A stretch of 64,000 nucleotides of DNA from DAOQVR01 sp035341665 (GTDB taxonomy: Bacteria > Chloroflexota > Anaerolineae > JAAYZQ01): positions 62,001 to 126,000 of the forward strand of contig DAOQVR010000010.1 of assembly GCA_035341665.1 (NCBI GenBank). The letters run 5' to 3'. This document shows positions 9,017-17,337 of this stretch, in pieces. The notes below the pieces were generated by a model. It was not told the origin of the DNA and did not search any database. It saw only the letters and a program-made list of their open reading frames with translations. Position 1 is the first letter of the stretch, and each line of letters begins with the position of its first letter. The position numbers were made by a program, and so were the translations under genes.

Positions 9017-9450
9017 GCAGACTACTGCGAGGCCGACAGGGGGCTAGGCTCCGTTCGCCTCCGCAGTCGAAATCTGGTAGTCCGAGGAAGATGGACGAGA
9101 TCGAAACGGAAGACGGGTCTCCCCAACGTAGTTTGGGACACAGGTCCCGTCTTTCACCTGCCAACCGAATAGACTAGTCCCCCGGAAGGCAGCTCTTTCC
9201 CACCTAATCAGGCCTCCGGGGAACCGACTCCGGAGGTGCATGCATGGACACCTGCGCGCTGGGTGCCGACCCAGTAAGGGTTCGTGCCGCTATGGACAAC
9301 GGCGACGCCGCTTACGCTGCGTCGCGCGTCGTGGTTGCGCCTCCCCATTGCCTGGCCGAGACCTGGCCTGGCCGGCAAATGGGCTCCGGGGCTTGCTCGC
9401 GCTAGGGGGAGCACGCCGGGTTCACGGGATACCAACTGGGAGGGAAGCTC

Positions 9451-10377
9451 ATGATCACCATCTACAAGGGCACAGGGGTGGGTCTTGAGACCATCACGCA
9501 ACCGACCAGCGGCTGCTGGATCAACGTAGTGGATCCGTCTCCAGAGGAGGTGGCTCAGCTCGCGCAGACGCTGGGCATTCCGCAGGACTTTTTCACCTAT
9601 CCGCTGGACATGGACGAGAGAGCAAGAACGGAAAAGGAGAACGGCGCCACCCTGATCGTGCTGCGCGTGCCGCGCTTTGAAGGGGAGGCCTCGGATGTAC
9701 CGTACGTCACCGTCCCTCTCGGCATCGTGCTCAGCGAGTGGTTCGTTGCTACTGTCTGCAAGGTAGAGGCCAGTGTTGTTCAGGCGCTGTACCAGGCCCG
9801 TGAGCTTTCCACTTCGAAGCGCAACCGGTTCATCTTGCGTGTGTTGCGCATCACGGCCAACCTGTATCTGCAGGACTTGAGGAAGATCGACGCTACCGTC
9901 GACGTTCTCGAAGACCGCCTGCAGCACTCGCTGCGCAACCGTGAGCTGCTGGAACTGCTCAAGTACCAGAAGAGCCTGGTCTATTTCACTACCGCCCTCA
10001 AGTCGGACGAGCTAATCCTGCGGCATCTGCAGAAGTACCAGCTGTTCCAGCAATACCCCGAGGATTTAGACCTACTGGAAGACGTGCTCACCGAAGTGCA
10101 ACAGGCCATCGAGATGACCAACATCTCCGGCAACATCTTGAGCCAGATGATGGATGCGTTTGCGTCTATTATCTCCAACAACCTCAATGCGGTGATGAAG
10201 TTCCTGGCGTCGGTGACGATCATCTTGAGCCTGCCCACGATGATTGCGAGCTTTTACGGGATGAACGTGCCCGTGCCCATGGGGCAATGGGCGTGGGCGT
10301 TCCCTCTGATCCTGGTGGCCTGCGTGGTGGTGTGCGCCGGCGCAGCCGTCCTCTTCTGGAGGAAAGATTGGCTGTAG
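9451..10377 (+). CDS. corA: CorA-family Mg2+/Co2+ channel
   Basis: A 308-residue divalent-cation channel. A soluble, largely helical cytoplasmic domain (1-245) is followed by the long pore helix and two C-terminal transmembrane segments, with the diagnostic YGMN motif at 269-272 in the external loop, and a basic tail (WRKDWL). CorA works as a homopentamer admitting Mg2+ (also Co2+ and Ni2+) down the membrane potential. A GGGAGGGAAG ribosome site precedes the ATG. A strong promoter lies 430 bases upstream, so expression may be controlled in the leader RNA. No linked transporter gene. A repeat array begins just past the stop codon. Confidence 0.95.
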   Translation: MITIYKGTGVGLETITQPTSGCWINVVDPSPEEVAQLAQTLGIPQDFFTYPLDMDERARTEKENGATLIVLRVPRFEGEASDVPYVTVPLGIVLSEWFVATVCKVEASVVQALYQARELSTSKRNRFILRVLRITANLYLQDLRKIDATVDVLEDRLQHSLRNRELLELLKYQKSLVYFTTALKSDELILRHLQKYQLFQQYPEDLDLLEDVLTEVQQAIEMTNISGNILSQMMDAFASIISNNLNAVMKFLASVTIILSLPTMIASFYGMNVPVPMGQWAWAFPLILVACVVVCAGAAVLFWRKDWL

Positions 10378-10379
10378 AG

Positions 10380-10531
10380 AGAGGGCGGGTATGGAAACCC
10401 GCCCTACAGTGGGAGGCGGGTATGGAAACCCGCCCTACAGTGGGAGGGAGGTGTGGAAGCCCGCCCTACAGTGGGAGGCGGGTATGGAAACCCGCCCTAC
10501 AGTGGGAGGCGGGTATGGAAACCCGCCCTAC
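10380..10531. repeat. tandem hairpin repeats (31-bp unit), 5 copies before the gap
   Basis: Each 31-base unit contains GGGCGGGT-ATGGAA-ACCCGCCC, an 8-bp stem with a 6-base loop, followed by TACAGTGGGAG. The third unit is slightly changed (GAGGTGTGGAAGCCCGCC). The array runs into the N gap, so its true length is unknown. A solo copy lies at 12065-12092. Confidence 0.9.
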
Positions 10532-10631
10532 NNNNNNNNNNNNNNNNNNNNNNNNNNNNNNNNNNNNNNNNNNNNNNNNNNNNNNNNNNNNNNNNNNNNN
10601 NNNNNNNNNNNNNNNNNNNNNNNNNNNNNNN
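10532..10631. other. assembly gap (100 N)
   Basis: Exactly 100 N, the usual placeholder for a gap of unknown size. It interrupts a tandem repeat array, which is a common reason for an assembler to stop. Confidence 0.99.
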
Positions 10632-10647
10632 AGCGGGAGGGAGCGGT

Positions 10648-11907
10648 CTACTGTGGCCTGTCCACTGCGAAGACGCGGCGCGCCACGTGCACGGCTTCGA
10701 CCAGCCTATCCACCTCCTCCGGGAGGTTGTAGACGTAGAAGCTGGCGCGGGCTGTCGCCGGCACGCCATAGTGATCGGCGAGAGGTTGGGCACAATGGTG
10801 GCCGGCGCGGATGGCTACCCCTTCCCGATCGAGGATGCTGGCCAGGTCGTGAGGATGGATCAGCAAGTCGCCATCGCGGATCAGGTTAAAGCTCACAACC
10901 CCACCGCGCGCCCGGGCAGGCGGTCCGTACAGGTGTAGATCGGGCACTGTGGCAAGGGACTCGAGGGCATAGGCGACCAGGGCTTGCTCGTGGGCATGCA
11001 CCTGATCCATGCCCAGGCGGGCCAGGTAGTCAACCGCGACCCCCAGGCCGATGGCGCCTGCGACGTCTGGCGTGCCGGCCTCGAACTTGTGTGGCAGGTC
11101 ATTCCACGTGCTGTGGTCCAGGTGCACAGTCTTGATCATCTCACCGCCGGCGAGGAAGGGGGGCATGGACTGCAGAATCTCGCTGCGGGCCCAGAGCACC
11201 CCACTGCCCATCGGCGCCAGCATCTTGTGCCCGGAAAATGCCAGAAAGTCGGCCTCCAGCGCCTGGACATCGACGGCGAGATGGGGCACGCTCTGTGCCG
11301 CGTCTACGAGAAGCCGGGCGCCCACTGTGTGAGCCAGCCGGGCGACGTCGGCGACGGGGTTGATGGTGCCCAGGACGTTGGACATCCCCGGCAGCCCAAC
11401 CAGCTTGACACGCTCGCCGTGCTTTGCCAGCAAGCGATGGAGATCGTCGAGGGCCAAGCAGCCCTGCGAGTCGAGGCCGACGAACTCGAGGCGGGCGCCG
11501 GCTGCCTGGGCGAGCAGTTGCCAGGGAACCAGGTTGGAGTGGTGCTCCATCAGGGTGAGGATCAGCACGTCGTCCTGGTGGACGTTGGCACGACCCCAGG
11601 CGTAGGCCACCAAGTTGATGGCCTCGGTGGTGTTGCGCACGAAGACGACTTCCTGGGGTGTGCGGGCGTTGATGAAGCGGCCGATCCGAAGGCGGGCCCC
11701 CTCGTAGGCCAACGTGGCCTCTTCGGCCAGCGCATGCACGCCGCGGTGGATGTTGGCGTTGGCGCGCTGATAGTAGCCGGTCACCGCGTCTATGACTGCC
11801 CGTGGTTTCTGGGAGGTAGCGGCGTTGTCCAGGTAGACCAGGGGCCTGCCGTGGACCTGCTGGTGCAGGATCGGGAAATCCGCGCGGATGACGCCAGGGT
11901 CGAGCAT
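10648..11907 (-). CDS. sufS: SufS-type cysteine desulfurase
   Basis: A 419-residue PLP enzyme that takes sulfur from cysteine as a protein persulfide for Fe-S cluster or thio-cofactor synthesis. It begins MLDPGVIRADFPIL and carries YLDNAATSQKP near the N-terminus, the PLP lysine in SGHK (Lys228) and the catalytic cysteine in RAGHHCAQP (Cys372), the short active-site loop of group II (SufS) enzymes. A GGAGGG site lies five bases before the ATG at 11907. No sufBCD or sufU is beside it; instead mnmA, which also needs persulfide sulfur, is transcribed divergently from the same 290-bp region. Confidence 0.95.
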   Translation of the reverse strand: MLDPGVIRADFPILHQQVHGRPLVYLDNAATSQKPRAVIDAVTGYYQRANANIHRGVHALAEEATLAYEGARLRIGRFINARTPQEVVFVRNTTEAINLVAYAWGRANVHQDDVLILTLMEHHSNLVPWQLLAQAAGARLEFVGLDSQGCLALDDLHRLLAKHGERVKLVGLPGMSNVLGTINPVADVARLAHTVGARLLVDAAQSVPHLAVDVQALEADFLAFSGHKMLAPMGSGVLWARSEILQSMPPFLAGGEMIKTVHLDHSTWNDLPHKFEAGTPDVAGAIGLGVAVDYLARLGMDQVHAHEQALVAYALESLATVPDLHLYGPPARARGGVVSFNLIRDGDLLIHPHDLASILDREGVAIRAGHHCAQPLADHYGVPATARASFYVYNLPEEVDRLVEAVHVARRVFAVDRPQ

Positions 11908-11944
11908 GGAACCCTCCTGTTGCGGGGCATGCCCTCGCGCGGTC

Positions 11945-11973
11945 ACTATGCTGTAGGTGGGCGGATCGGTCAA
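11945..11973 (-). promoter_or_regulatory. putative sufS promoter
   Basis: On the minus strand, TTGACC, a 17-base spacer and CATAGT, ending about 38 bases before the sufS ATG. Confidence 0.5.
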
Positions 11974-12064
11974 GTATGGATGCCCAGGCGTCCGCGCGAG
12001 GCGCTCGGCCGGTTCTGGGTTCAAGGTCGGGTTGTGTCCAAGGCAGGCCGGAGGCGGGCAGAAG

Positions 12065-12092
12065 TGGGCGGGTATGGAAACCCGCCCTACGG
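12065..12092. repeat. solo copy of the GCGGGT hairpin repeat
   Basis: One unit GGGCGGGT-ATGGAA-ACCCGCCC in the sufS-mnmA intergenic region, matching the array at 10380-10531. Confidence 0.85.
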
Positions 12093-12132
12093 GGGCTGCG
12101 AAGAGGGGTGCGCAGCACTGGGGGGTGGGCGC

Positions 12133-12162
12133 TTGACGGAGGGGCGGCGGCTGTGCTACGCT
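12133..12162 (+). promoter_or_regulatory. putative mnmA promoter
   Basis: TTGACG, an 18-base spacer and TACGCT, about 37 bases upstream of the mnmA ATG. Confidence 0.45.
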
Positions 12163-12198
12163 TGTTGCGCGCGGTTGCAGCGCGTGGGGGTAAGAGGG

Positions 12199-13278
12199 AT
12201 GGGCGGTACACGTGTCGTGGTGGCCATGAGCGGTGGTGTGGACAGCTCGGTGGCCGCGGCGCTGCTGGTTGAGCAGGGCTATGAGGTTATCGGCCTCATG
12301 GCACGTCTCTGGGCGGAAGGGGGTGGGGTTGGGCCCGACCAGGGGCAGAACCGGTGCTGCGCCCCGCAGGCGGTCGACGACGCCCGTCGGACTGCGTCGT
12401 CGTTGGGTATCCCTTTCTACCTGGTGAATCTGGAGGCGGCGTTCAAGGCATGTGTGGTGGATCCCTTTGTCACCGAGTACAGCCTCGGCCGGACGCCGAA
12501 TCCCTGCCTGGTGTGCAACAAGCAGATCCGCTTCGGCAGGCTGATGCAGCAGGCCCTGGCGCTGGGTGCCAGCCACCTGGCGACCGGGCACTATGCATTG
12601 ATCGACGAGGTGGGCGGCGGCTACCGCCTGCGCCGAGGGAGGGACGCCCGGAAGGACCAGTCGTATGTGCTTTACCGGCTGGGGCAGGCAGAGCTCGGGC
12701 GGGTTCTCTTCCCCATCGGGCACTTGAGCAAGGGCGAGGTGCGCGAGGCCGCGCGGCGCAGGGGCCTGGCCGTCGCCGAGCGCGAAGAGAGCATGGAGAT
12801 CTGCTTCGTGGCCGACGACGACTACCGGCGCTTTGTCCGGGAGCATGCGCCTGAGGCGGTGCGGCCCGGCCCGATCCTGGATACGTCGGGCCGGGAGATC
12901 GGCCGACACGAGGGCTTGGCCTTTTACACCATAGGTCAGCGGAAGGGGATTGGCATCGCCGGGCCGGCTGCGCTGTACGTGGTGCGGCTCGACCCGGCGG
13001 AGAACGCGGTGGTGGTGGGTCCGGCCAGTGCGCTGGGCAGGCAGTCGCTCGTCGCCCGGGACGTTCACTACCCAGCGGGCAGGCCGCCATCAGGGCCTGC
13101 CCGCGTACAGGTCCAGATCCGCTACCGGGCGGTGCCGGCGCCGGCGACCTGGACGGACTGCGGGGACGGCACGGCCCTGGTGCAGCTCGACAGACCGCTG
13201 CGCGACATCACTCCGGGCCAGGCCGCAGTCGCGTACGACGGCGATGTCGTAGCCGGCGGGGGCATCATCGCCGAGTGA
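12199..13278 (+). CDS. mnmA: tRNA-specific 2-thiouridylase MnmA
   Basis: A 359-residue enzyme that adds sulfur to C2 of the wobble uridine in tRNA for Lys, Glu and Gln. The ATP-pyrophosphatase P-loop is SGGVDSS (11-17). The two catalytic cysteines are Cys103 in NPCLVCN and Cys202 in MEICFVAD, matching the family pair. GLAFYTIGQRKGIG marks the central domain, and a C-terminal beta-barrel follows. The start at 12199 fits the family N-terminus (GGTRVVVAMSGGVDS); the upstream open frame is antisense to sufS. Divergent sufS is a plausible sulfur source, although the relay protein is not in the window. Confidence 0.96.
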   Translation: MGGTRVVVAMSGGVDSSVAAALLVEQGYEVIGLMARLWAEGGGVGPDQGQNRCCAPQAVDDARRTASSLGIPFYLVNLEAAFKACVVDPFVTEYSLGRTPNPCLVCNKQIRFGRLMQQALALGASHLATGHYALIDEVGGGYRLRRGRDARKDQSYVLYRLGQAELGRVLFPIGHLSKGEVREAARRRGLAVAEREESMEICFVADDDYRRFVREHAPEAVRPGPILDTSGREIGRHEGLAFYTIGQRKGIGIAGPAALYVVRLDPAENAVVVGPASALGRQSLVARDVHYPAGRPPSGPARVQVQIRYRAVPAPATWTDCGDGTALVQLDRPLRDITPGQAAVAYDGDVVAGGGIIAE

Positions 13279-13292
13279 ATCGCGTGCGCCGG

Positions 13293-13320
13293 CTGGCCGG
13301 CCGCAGAATCAGCCGGCCAG
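13293..13320. terminator. shared hairpin between convergent mnmA and HAD genes
   Basis: CTGGCCGGC and GCCGGCCAG form a 9-bp stem with a 10-base loop. It overlaps the stop codon of the HAD gene and lies 15 bases past the mnmA stop. There is no T-run. Confidence 0.45.
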
Positions 13321-14739
13321 TTGTGGGACCTGGAGCAGATCTGCAAAGCGCTCGACGTAGATGTCCCCCCGGGCGCCGGGGTCCGGGTTGAAGACGATGG
13401 TGGTGAGTCCAACGGCTTTGGCGCCTTCGAGCTCCGAGGCCTTGTGACCCACAAAGACCGCCTCACCGGGAAGGGCACTCAGCTGCCGAAGTGCTGCCCG
13501 GTAGATGCGCGCGTCGGGCTTGCACACCCCCACCTCGCGCGACGAGACAAACGCGTCCCATAGGTGCCCGATCCCGGCAGACTCGAACCAACTCAGCTTG
13601 GTCGAGACAGAGTGCGCGGTGTCGGTGACGATGCCCAGCAGGAAGCCCCGTTGCTTGAGCGCCGTCAGTGTATCCCGGACGCCCTCGAAGAAGCGGACGT
13701 TGTTGCCCTCCTCTTCGAGGATTCGCACACCCTGCTTGATGAGCTCCGGGGCCTCTACCCCGCAGAAGCGCACGAGGGCTTCGCGATACGATTCGTGGCT
13801 CATCGCGCCGCGGAAGGCACTGGCCTTGAGATCCTCTTCCCTGGCGCTGAAGCCCGGCGGGATGGCAAGCCCCAGACCTTCGAGGAAGTGCTCGAACCGC
13901 TTTCCCTCGTGAGGGCGATGGTACAGGACGTCGCCGGCATCAAAGAGGATGGCGCGAACCGAGCCGCCGGGCCGTGCGGGGCGGCCCCAGCGTGGGTTGA
14001 CCAACTCCTCTCCCAGGAGGGGAATCAGCTCGGTGAGGTCCTGCAGCACACTGTCGGGCGCCGGGCCATCGTCGCTCTCCCCGTGGTCAAGGTCGTGGCG
14101 CACCAGGAGGGCAGCGGCATAACCGGCCCTGCGTGCGCCGAGGATGTCGCGGTTAACCCTGTCGCCGATGTAGAGGCAGGCGCCGGCCGGCACTCCCATC
14201 CGGCTTGCGGCGTGATGAAAGATGGCCGGATCGGGCTTCCGGCGGCCGTAGACGGAGGAGAGGACGACCGGATCGAAGTAGGGGAGGAGCCCATACTCTT
14301 CCAGGCAGTAGGGTACCTGCCGGTGGCTCAGGATGTTGCTGATGACCCCCATGCGCAGGCCCATCTGGCGGATGGCTTCGACCACGCGAGGCATTTCCGG
14401 GCGCATCTGGCGGCGGTAGTAGCGCGTGTCGACGTAGAAGGCCAGGTCCTGTGCGGCGTCCGCCAGCCGCTTCTGGTCGACGGGGTGGTCAGCCAGGACA
14501 AAGTCCCTCCACACCTGCTCGGCGGGCAGCTCGATCAGTGACTGGGTGCACCACTGCTTATAGCGGGCCAGTCCTTCTGTCACCACGCGGCACAGCTCGT
14601 CGATCTCCAGGCCGGGATCGATGCCGGCTGCCTGCATGGTGCGTTTGAGCTCGGGTGTGGCGCGGAGCCGCAGATCGAAGTCGTGCGAGCAAGTCTCGAT
14701 CGTGCCTCCCATGTCGAAAAAGACAGCTTGAATCGTCAA
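13309..14739 (-). CDS. tandem HAD-superfamily hydrolase (two domains in one chain)
   Basis: A 476-residue protein made of two HAD phosphatase-like domains of about 230 residues each. Domain 1 has nucleophile Asp9 in FFDMGGT, motif II GVISN (about 132-136), Lys168 in GRRKPDP and motif IV YIGDRVNRD. Domain 2 starts at FDAGDVLYH (Asp267), has GIVTDT and GVCKPDA, but its motif IV reads FVGHKASELEG, with His and Glu where Mg-binding Asp residues usually sit. Both nucleophile motifs have Gly at the usual second Asp, a known variant. The TTG start at 14739 has AGGAG at good spacing; no ATG fits. It lies last in a minus-strand transporter block, suggesting dephosphorylation of an imported ester. Confidence 0.85.
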   Translation of the reverse strand: MTIQAVFFDMGGTIETCSHDFDLRLRATPELKRTMQAAGIDPGLEIDELCRVVTEGLARYKQWCTQSLIELPAEQVWRDFVLADHPVDQKRLADAAQDLAFYVDTRYYRRQMRPEMPRVVEAIRQMGLRMGVISNILSHRQVPYCLEEYGLLPYFDPVVLSSVYGRRKPDPAIFHHAASRMGVPAGACLYIGDRVNRDILGARRAGYAAALLVRHDLDHGESDDGPAPDSVLQDLTELIPLLGEELVNPRWGRPARPGGSVRAILFDAGDVLYHRPHEGKRFEHFLEGLGLAIPPGFSAREEDLKASAFRGAMSHESYREALVRFCGVEAPELIKQGVRILEEEGNNVRFFEGVRDTLTALKQRGFLLGIVTDTAHSVSTKLSWFESAGIGHLWDAFVSSREVGVCKPDARIYRAALRQLSALPGEAVFVGHKASELEGAKAVGLTTIVFNPDPGARGDIYVERFADLLQVPQLAG

Positions 14740-14820
14740 TGGATCCTCTCCTGGGTCCGGGGTAGAGCGTCCGCTCAGCGGGTGAGACCGTTCCCGCTCC
14801 GGTCGAGATCGACCAGACAG

Positions 14821-14858
14821 GGTAGGGTACGGTGCCGCGCGCGGCACCGTACCCTACC
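14821..14858 (-). terminator. 38-bp perfect palindrome after the binding-protein gene
   Basis: GGTAGGGTACGGTGCCG is followed by CGCG and its exact complement, so the whole segment is self-complementary. It lies seven bases beyond the stop codon of the solute-binding protein, between it and the HAD gene. It should form a very stable RNA hairpin; as a DNA palindrome it could also be a binding site. Confidence 0.55.
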
Positions 14859-14865
14859 GACCGGG

Positions 14866-16080
14866 CTACTGATTGAGGTTGGCGATCCAGAAGTCGCGGA
14901 CAGCGATGGCGTTCTGGTAGATGTACTCGATGTCCTCGGCGCCCGACCAGACCTGGCCCAGGATCTCGGTGAGCGGCTTGGCACCCTCGGGGGCAGGTGC
15001 ATCGGTGCGGGTGCTGTAGTCGCCGGGCACGAAGAAAGGAGTGAAGCCCTGACCGCCGGCGGCGTCGCCCTTCATCCACTTGATGAGCAGCTTGGCAGCG
15101 TTGGGATGGGGAGCCTGATTGGCGATTGCCAAGCCGGTCTCTTCGGTGAAGCCGATGATCGGGGTCATGCCCCACATCACGTCAAAGGCAATCTCGCCTT
15201 TCATAGCGTTGCGGATCTTGGAATAGGTGGTGAAGCCGACCGGTGGGTTGGTCTGGCCCAGGGCGCCGATCGCGGTGGCGGCGTCGCCGCTGGAAGAGGT
15301 CAGCACCGGCTCGTTCTTCAGCAGGTCCTTGATCCACTGGTACCCGGCGTTGGGCACGCCCTCCTCTAGGACGATATCCTTGCCAAAGACCTTCTTGTAC
15401 TCCTCGGCCATGGCGTCGCCGTTCATGGTGATGACGGTCAGGCTGTTCAGGCCCATGTAGACTTTTTGCGGGTCGGGGTAGACGACGCGGCCCTTCCACT
15501 CGGGCTTGGTCATGTCCCAGATGGACTTGACGGGCGGCTCCGTGTTGGCCTCGGTGTTGTAGCCAAAGGCGACGATGCTGTAGCGGTGGAGCATCAGGGG
15601 TTCCAGTGTGGCGGGATCGCTCACGGCCCGGAGCTCGTCGGGCACAAAGTTCCAGAGCATCTTGTTGGGCGGGTTGAGCATTTCGGTCACCAGAGTGGCA
15701 AAGTCGCCGCTCAGGATGACGTCGGCGGTGTAGATGTTCGACTTTTGCTCCGTCTGGAGCTTGGTGATCAGGTCCACTGTCGAGATGTCGTAGCCTTCCA
15801 CGGTGATGCCGGGGTACTCGGCCTCAAAGCTCTCCTTGATGGTCTCCCAGCGGGACGAGTTGGAGTAGATGACCACCTTGCCCTCGGCCTTGGCAGCGGC
15901 TTCGATGGCTTCCCAGTCCTGGGTCTCGGGGGCAGAGGGGCCCAACTCGGCCGCCTTCGCCCACTCCACCTGGGCGTCGGTCAGGCCTTCCAGCTCGGCG
16001 TTGCCGGCCTTGCCGCAGGAGAGCACGGCCAGGCTGAGGATGGCCAACACCAACAGGATCGATACTGCTCGGCGATTCAT
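14866..16080 (-). CDS. ABC solute-binding lipoprotein, Fe3+/AfuA-like family
   Basis: A 404-residue extracellular binding protein of family 1 (FbpA/AfuA/PotD-like fold). The signal ends in a lipobox with Cys22. Typical features are EGKVVIYSNSS near the start of the mature domain, YDISTVDLITKL, a mid-protein SSSGDAA loop and a C-terminal GDYSTRTD segment. Relatives bind ferric ion, sugar phosphates (AfuA) or 2-aminoethylphosphonate. The tyrosine pair that marks true ferric-binding FbpA is not obvious. It is encoded downstream of its ATPase and permease, before a HAD hydrolase, so a phosphorylated substrate is an attractive guess. Confidence 0.85.
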   Translation of the reverse strand: MNRRAVSILLVLAILSLAVLSCGKAGNAELEGLTDAQVEWAKAAELGPSAPETQDWEAIEAAAKAEGKVVIYSNSSRWETIKESFEAEYPGITVEGYDISTVDLITKLQTEQKSNIYTADVILSGDFATLVTEMLNPPNKMLWNFVPDELRAVSDPATLEPLMLHRYSIVAFGYNTEANTEPPVKSIWDMTKPEWKGRVVYPDPQKVYMGLNSLTVITMNGDAMAEEYKKVFGKDIVLEEGVPNAGYQWIKDLLKNEPVLTSSSGDAATAIGALGQTNPPVGFTTYSKIRNAMKGEIAFDVMWGMTPIIGFTEETGLAIANQAPHPNAAKLLIKWMKGDAAGGQGFTPFFVPGDYSTRTDAPAPEGAKPLTEILGQVWSGAEDIEYIYQNAIAVRDFWIANLNQ

Positions 16081-16210
16081 TGTCTTCCTCCTTCTAGAGA
16101 TAATAGTCCGTTTGTTGCGCCATGCAGATTATGTGTAGCCAGGATGGATCTCTTGAGCCTCACCTCCTTCTGTGCACCAAGAGCGCCCGCCCGGGATCTG
16201 GTGCCGCGAG

Positions 16211-17323
16211 CTAGGATGATTCCGTGGGCCGGGCGGCTGCCCCCACCAGTTTTCCGGTCGCCTTGTCGTACAGGTTCACGCGGCGTGGGTCGAATGTGAC
16301 CCAGATCGGGCGATCCATCTCGATCTCCAGGTCGCGCGTATCCTTGACCGTCAGCAGCAGGTTGCCGCGCTGCACATTCAAGATCGTTTCGGAGCCAGAG
16401 GGGAGCACCGAGTAGGTCATGAACTCGTAGGCACCCGGCTCGGGCTGCAGCGAGAGCCGAACGTCCTCCGGCCGGACGGCCACCACCACCGGCCCCGACA
16501 CCTGCGCCGCCAAGCCGCCAATCGTGAGGGACTCGAGGACGGCGTTCGTGGCTCCGCCTTCTTGGACCGCCGTCGCATCCAGCAGGTTGGTTTTGGGGCT
16601 GCCGACGAAATCGGTGACAAAGAGGGTAGCCGGGCAGCGGTACACGCGCATGGGGGCGTCGACTTGCTCGAGGCGTCCGGCCCGCATGACGGCTATGTGG
16701 GTGGACATGGTAAGCGCCTCCGTCTGGTCGTGGGTCACGTAGAGCGCGGTGGCGCCGGCCGTACGGTGCAGCCGCTTCAGCTCGGAGCGCATGTCCACCC
16801 GGAGCCGTGCGTCCAGGTTGGAGAGCGGCTCATCCAGCAGGAAGATGCCCGGCTGGGGCGCCAGCATACGAGCCAGGGCGACGCGCTGCTGCTGACCGCC
16901 GCTCATCTCCTGCGGGTAGCGGTCTGCCATGTCGGCGATTTGCAGGTCAGCCAGGATGGCGCCGACGCGCCGGCGGATCTCCTCCTTGGGGCGCTTGGCG
17001 ATCTTGAGTCCGAAGGCGGCGTTTTGGAAGACCGTCATGTGCGGCCACAGGGCATAGCTTTGGAACACCAAGCCAAAGCCACGGTCAGCGGGCGCGACAA
17101 AGATCCCCTTTTCGTGCGACGAGACGACCCGATCGTCGATCAGGATCTCGCCTTCGTCGGGGTCCTCCAACCCGGCGATCATGCGCAGGATGGTAGTTTT
17201 GCCGCAGCCGGATGGGCCAAGCAGTGTCAGAAAGTCGCCTTTCTCGATGACGAGGTCGACATGATCCACGGCCGTCACAGAGCCGAATCGCTTGGTCACG
17301 TTGCGCAGCTCGATTCGATGCAT
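16211..17323 (-). CDS. ABC transporter ATP-binding protein (FbpC/PotA type)
   Basis: A 370-residue nucleotide-binding subunit. Walker A is GPSGCGKTT (36-44), the Q-loop Gln is at 88, the signature MSGGQQQ is at 140-146 and Walker B FLLDEP is at 161-166, followed by the H-loop in VTHDQTEAL. Residues about 240-355 form a TOBE-type C-terminal domain, which in this subfamily may take part in regulation. It lies 14 bp downstream of the double permease and would pair with it. A 130-bp gap then separates it from the binding protein, which is transcribed last of the three transporter genes. Confidence 0.93.
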   Translation of the reverse strand: MHRIELRNVTKRFGSVTAVDHVDLVIEKGDFLTLLGPSGCGKTTILRMIAGLEDPDEGEILIDDRVVSSHEKGIFVAPADRGFGLVFQSYALWPHMTVFQNAAFGLKIAKRPKEEIRRRVGAILADLQIADMADRYPQEMSGGQQQRVALARMLAPQPGIFLLDEPLSNLDARLRVDMRSELKRLHRTAGATALYVTHDQTEALTMSTHIAVMRAGRLEQVDAPMRVYRCPATLFVTDFVGSPKTNLLDATAVQEGGATNAVLESLTIGGLAAQVSGPVVVAVRPEDVRLSLQPEPGAYEFMTYSVLPSGSETILNVQRGNLLLTVKDTRDLEIEMDRPIWVTFDPRRVNLYDKATGKLVGAAARPTESS

Positions 17324-17337
17324 GGCCTGACTTCTCC

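Larger units (their letters stand above)
8739..9450. other. 712-bp intergenic region with long corA leader
   Basis: No convincing gene. The left part holds a minus-strand promoter for the lipoprotein. From about 9023 to 9450 the DNA is probably the untranslated leader of corA and is full of inverted repeats: ACTGCGAGGC with GCCTCCGCAGT (about 9024-9071), GACGGG with CCCGTC (about 9113-9152), CCTCCGG with CCGGAGG (about 9211-9236) and CTGGGT with ACCCAG (about 9258-9273). Confidence 0.55.

Noticed and set aside
9017..9450. Known riboswitch (M-box, c-di-AMP, cobalamin) or RNase P/tmRNA in the corA leader
   Set aside because: Some short words agree, such as GGGGAACC or TCCGGAGG, but the order of conserved blocks does not fit any of these.
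10984..12198. Extension of mnmA upstream of 12199
   Set aside because: It is antisense to sufS and lacks family similarity; MnmA normally starts near the PP-loop.
11908..13068. Extension of sufS upstream of 11907
   Set aside because: It is antisense to mnmA, and GGAGGG precedes the ATG at 11907.
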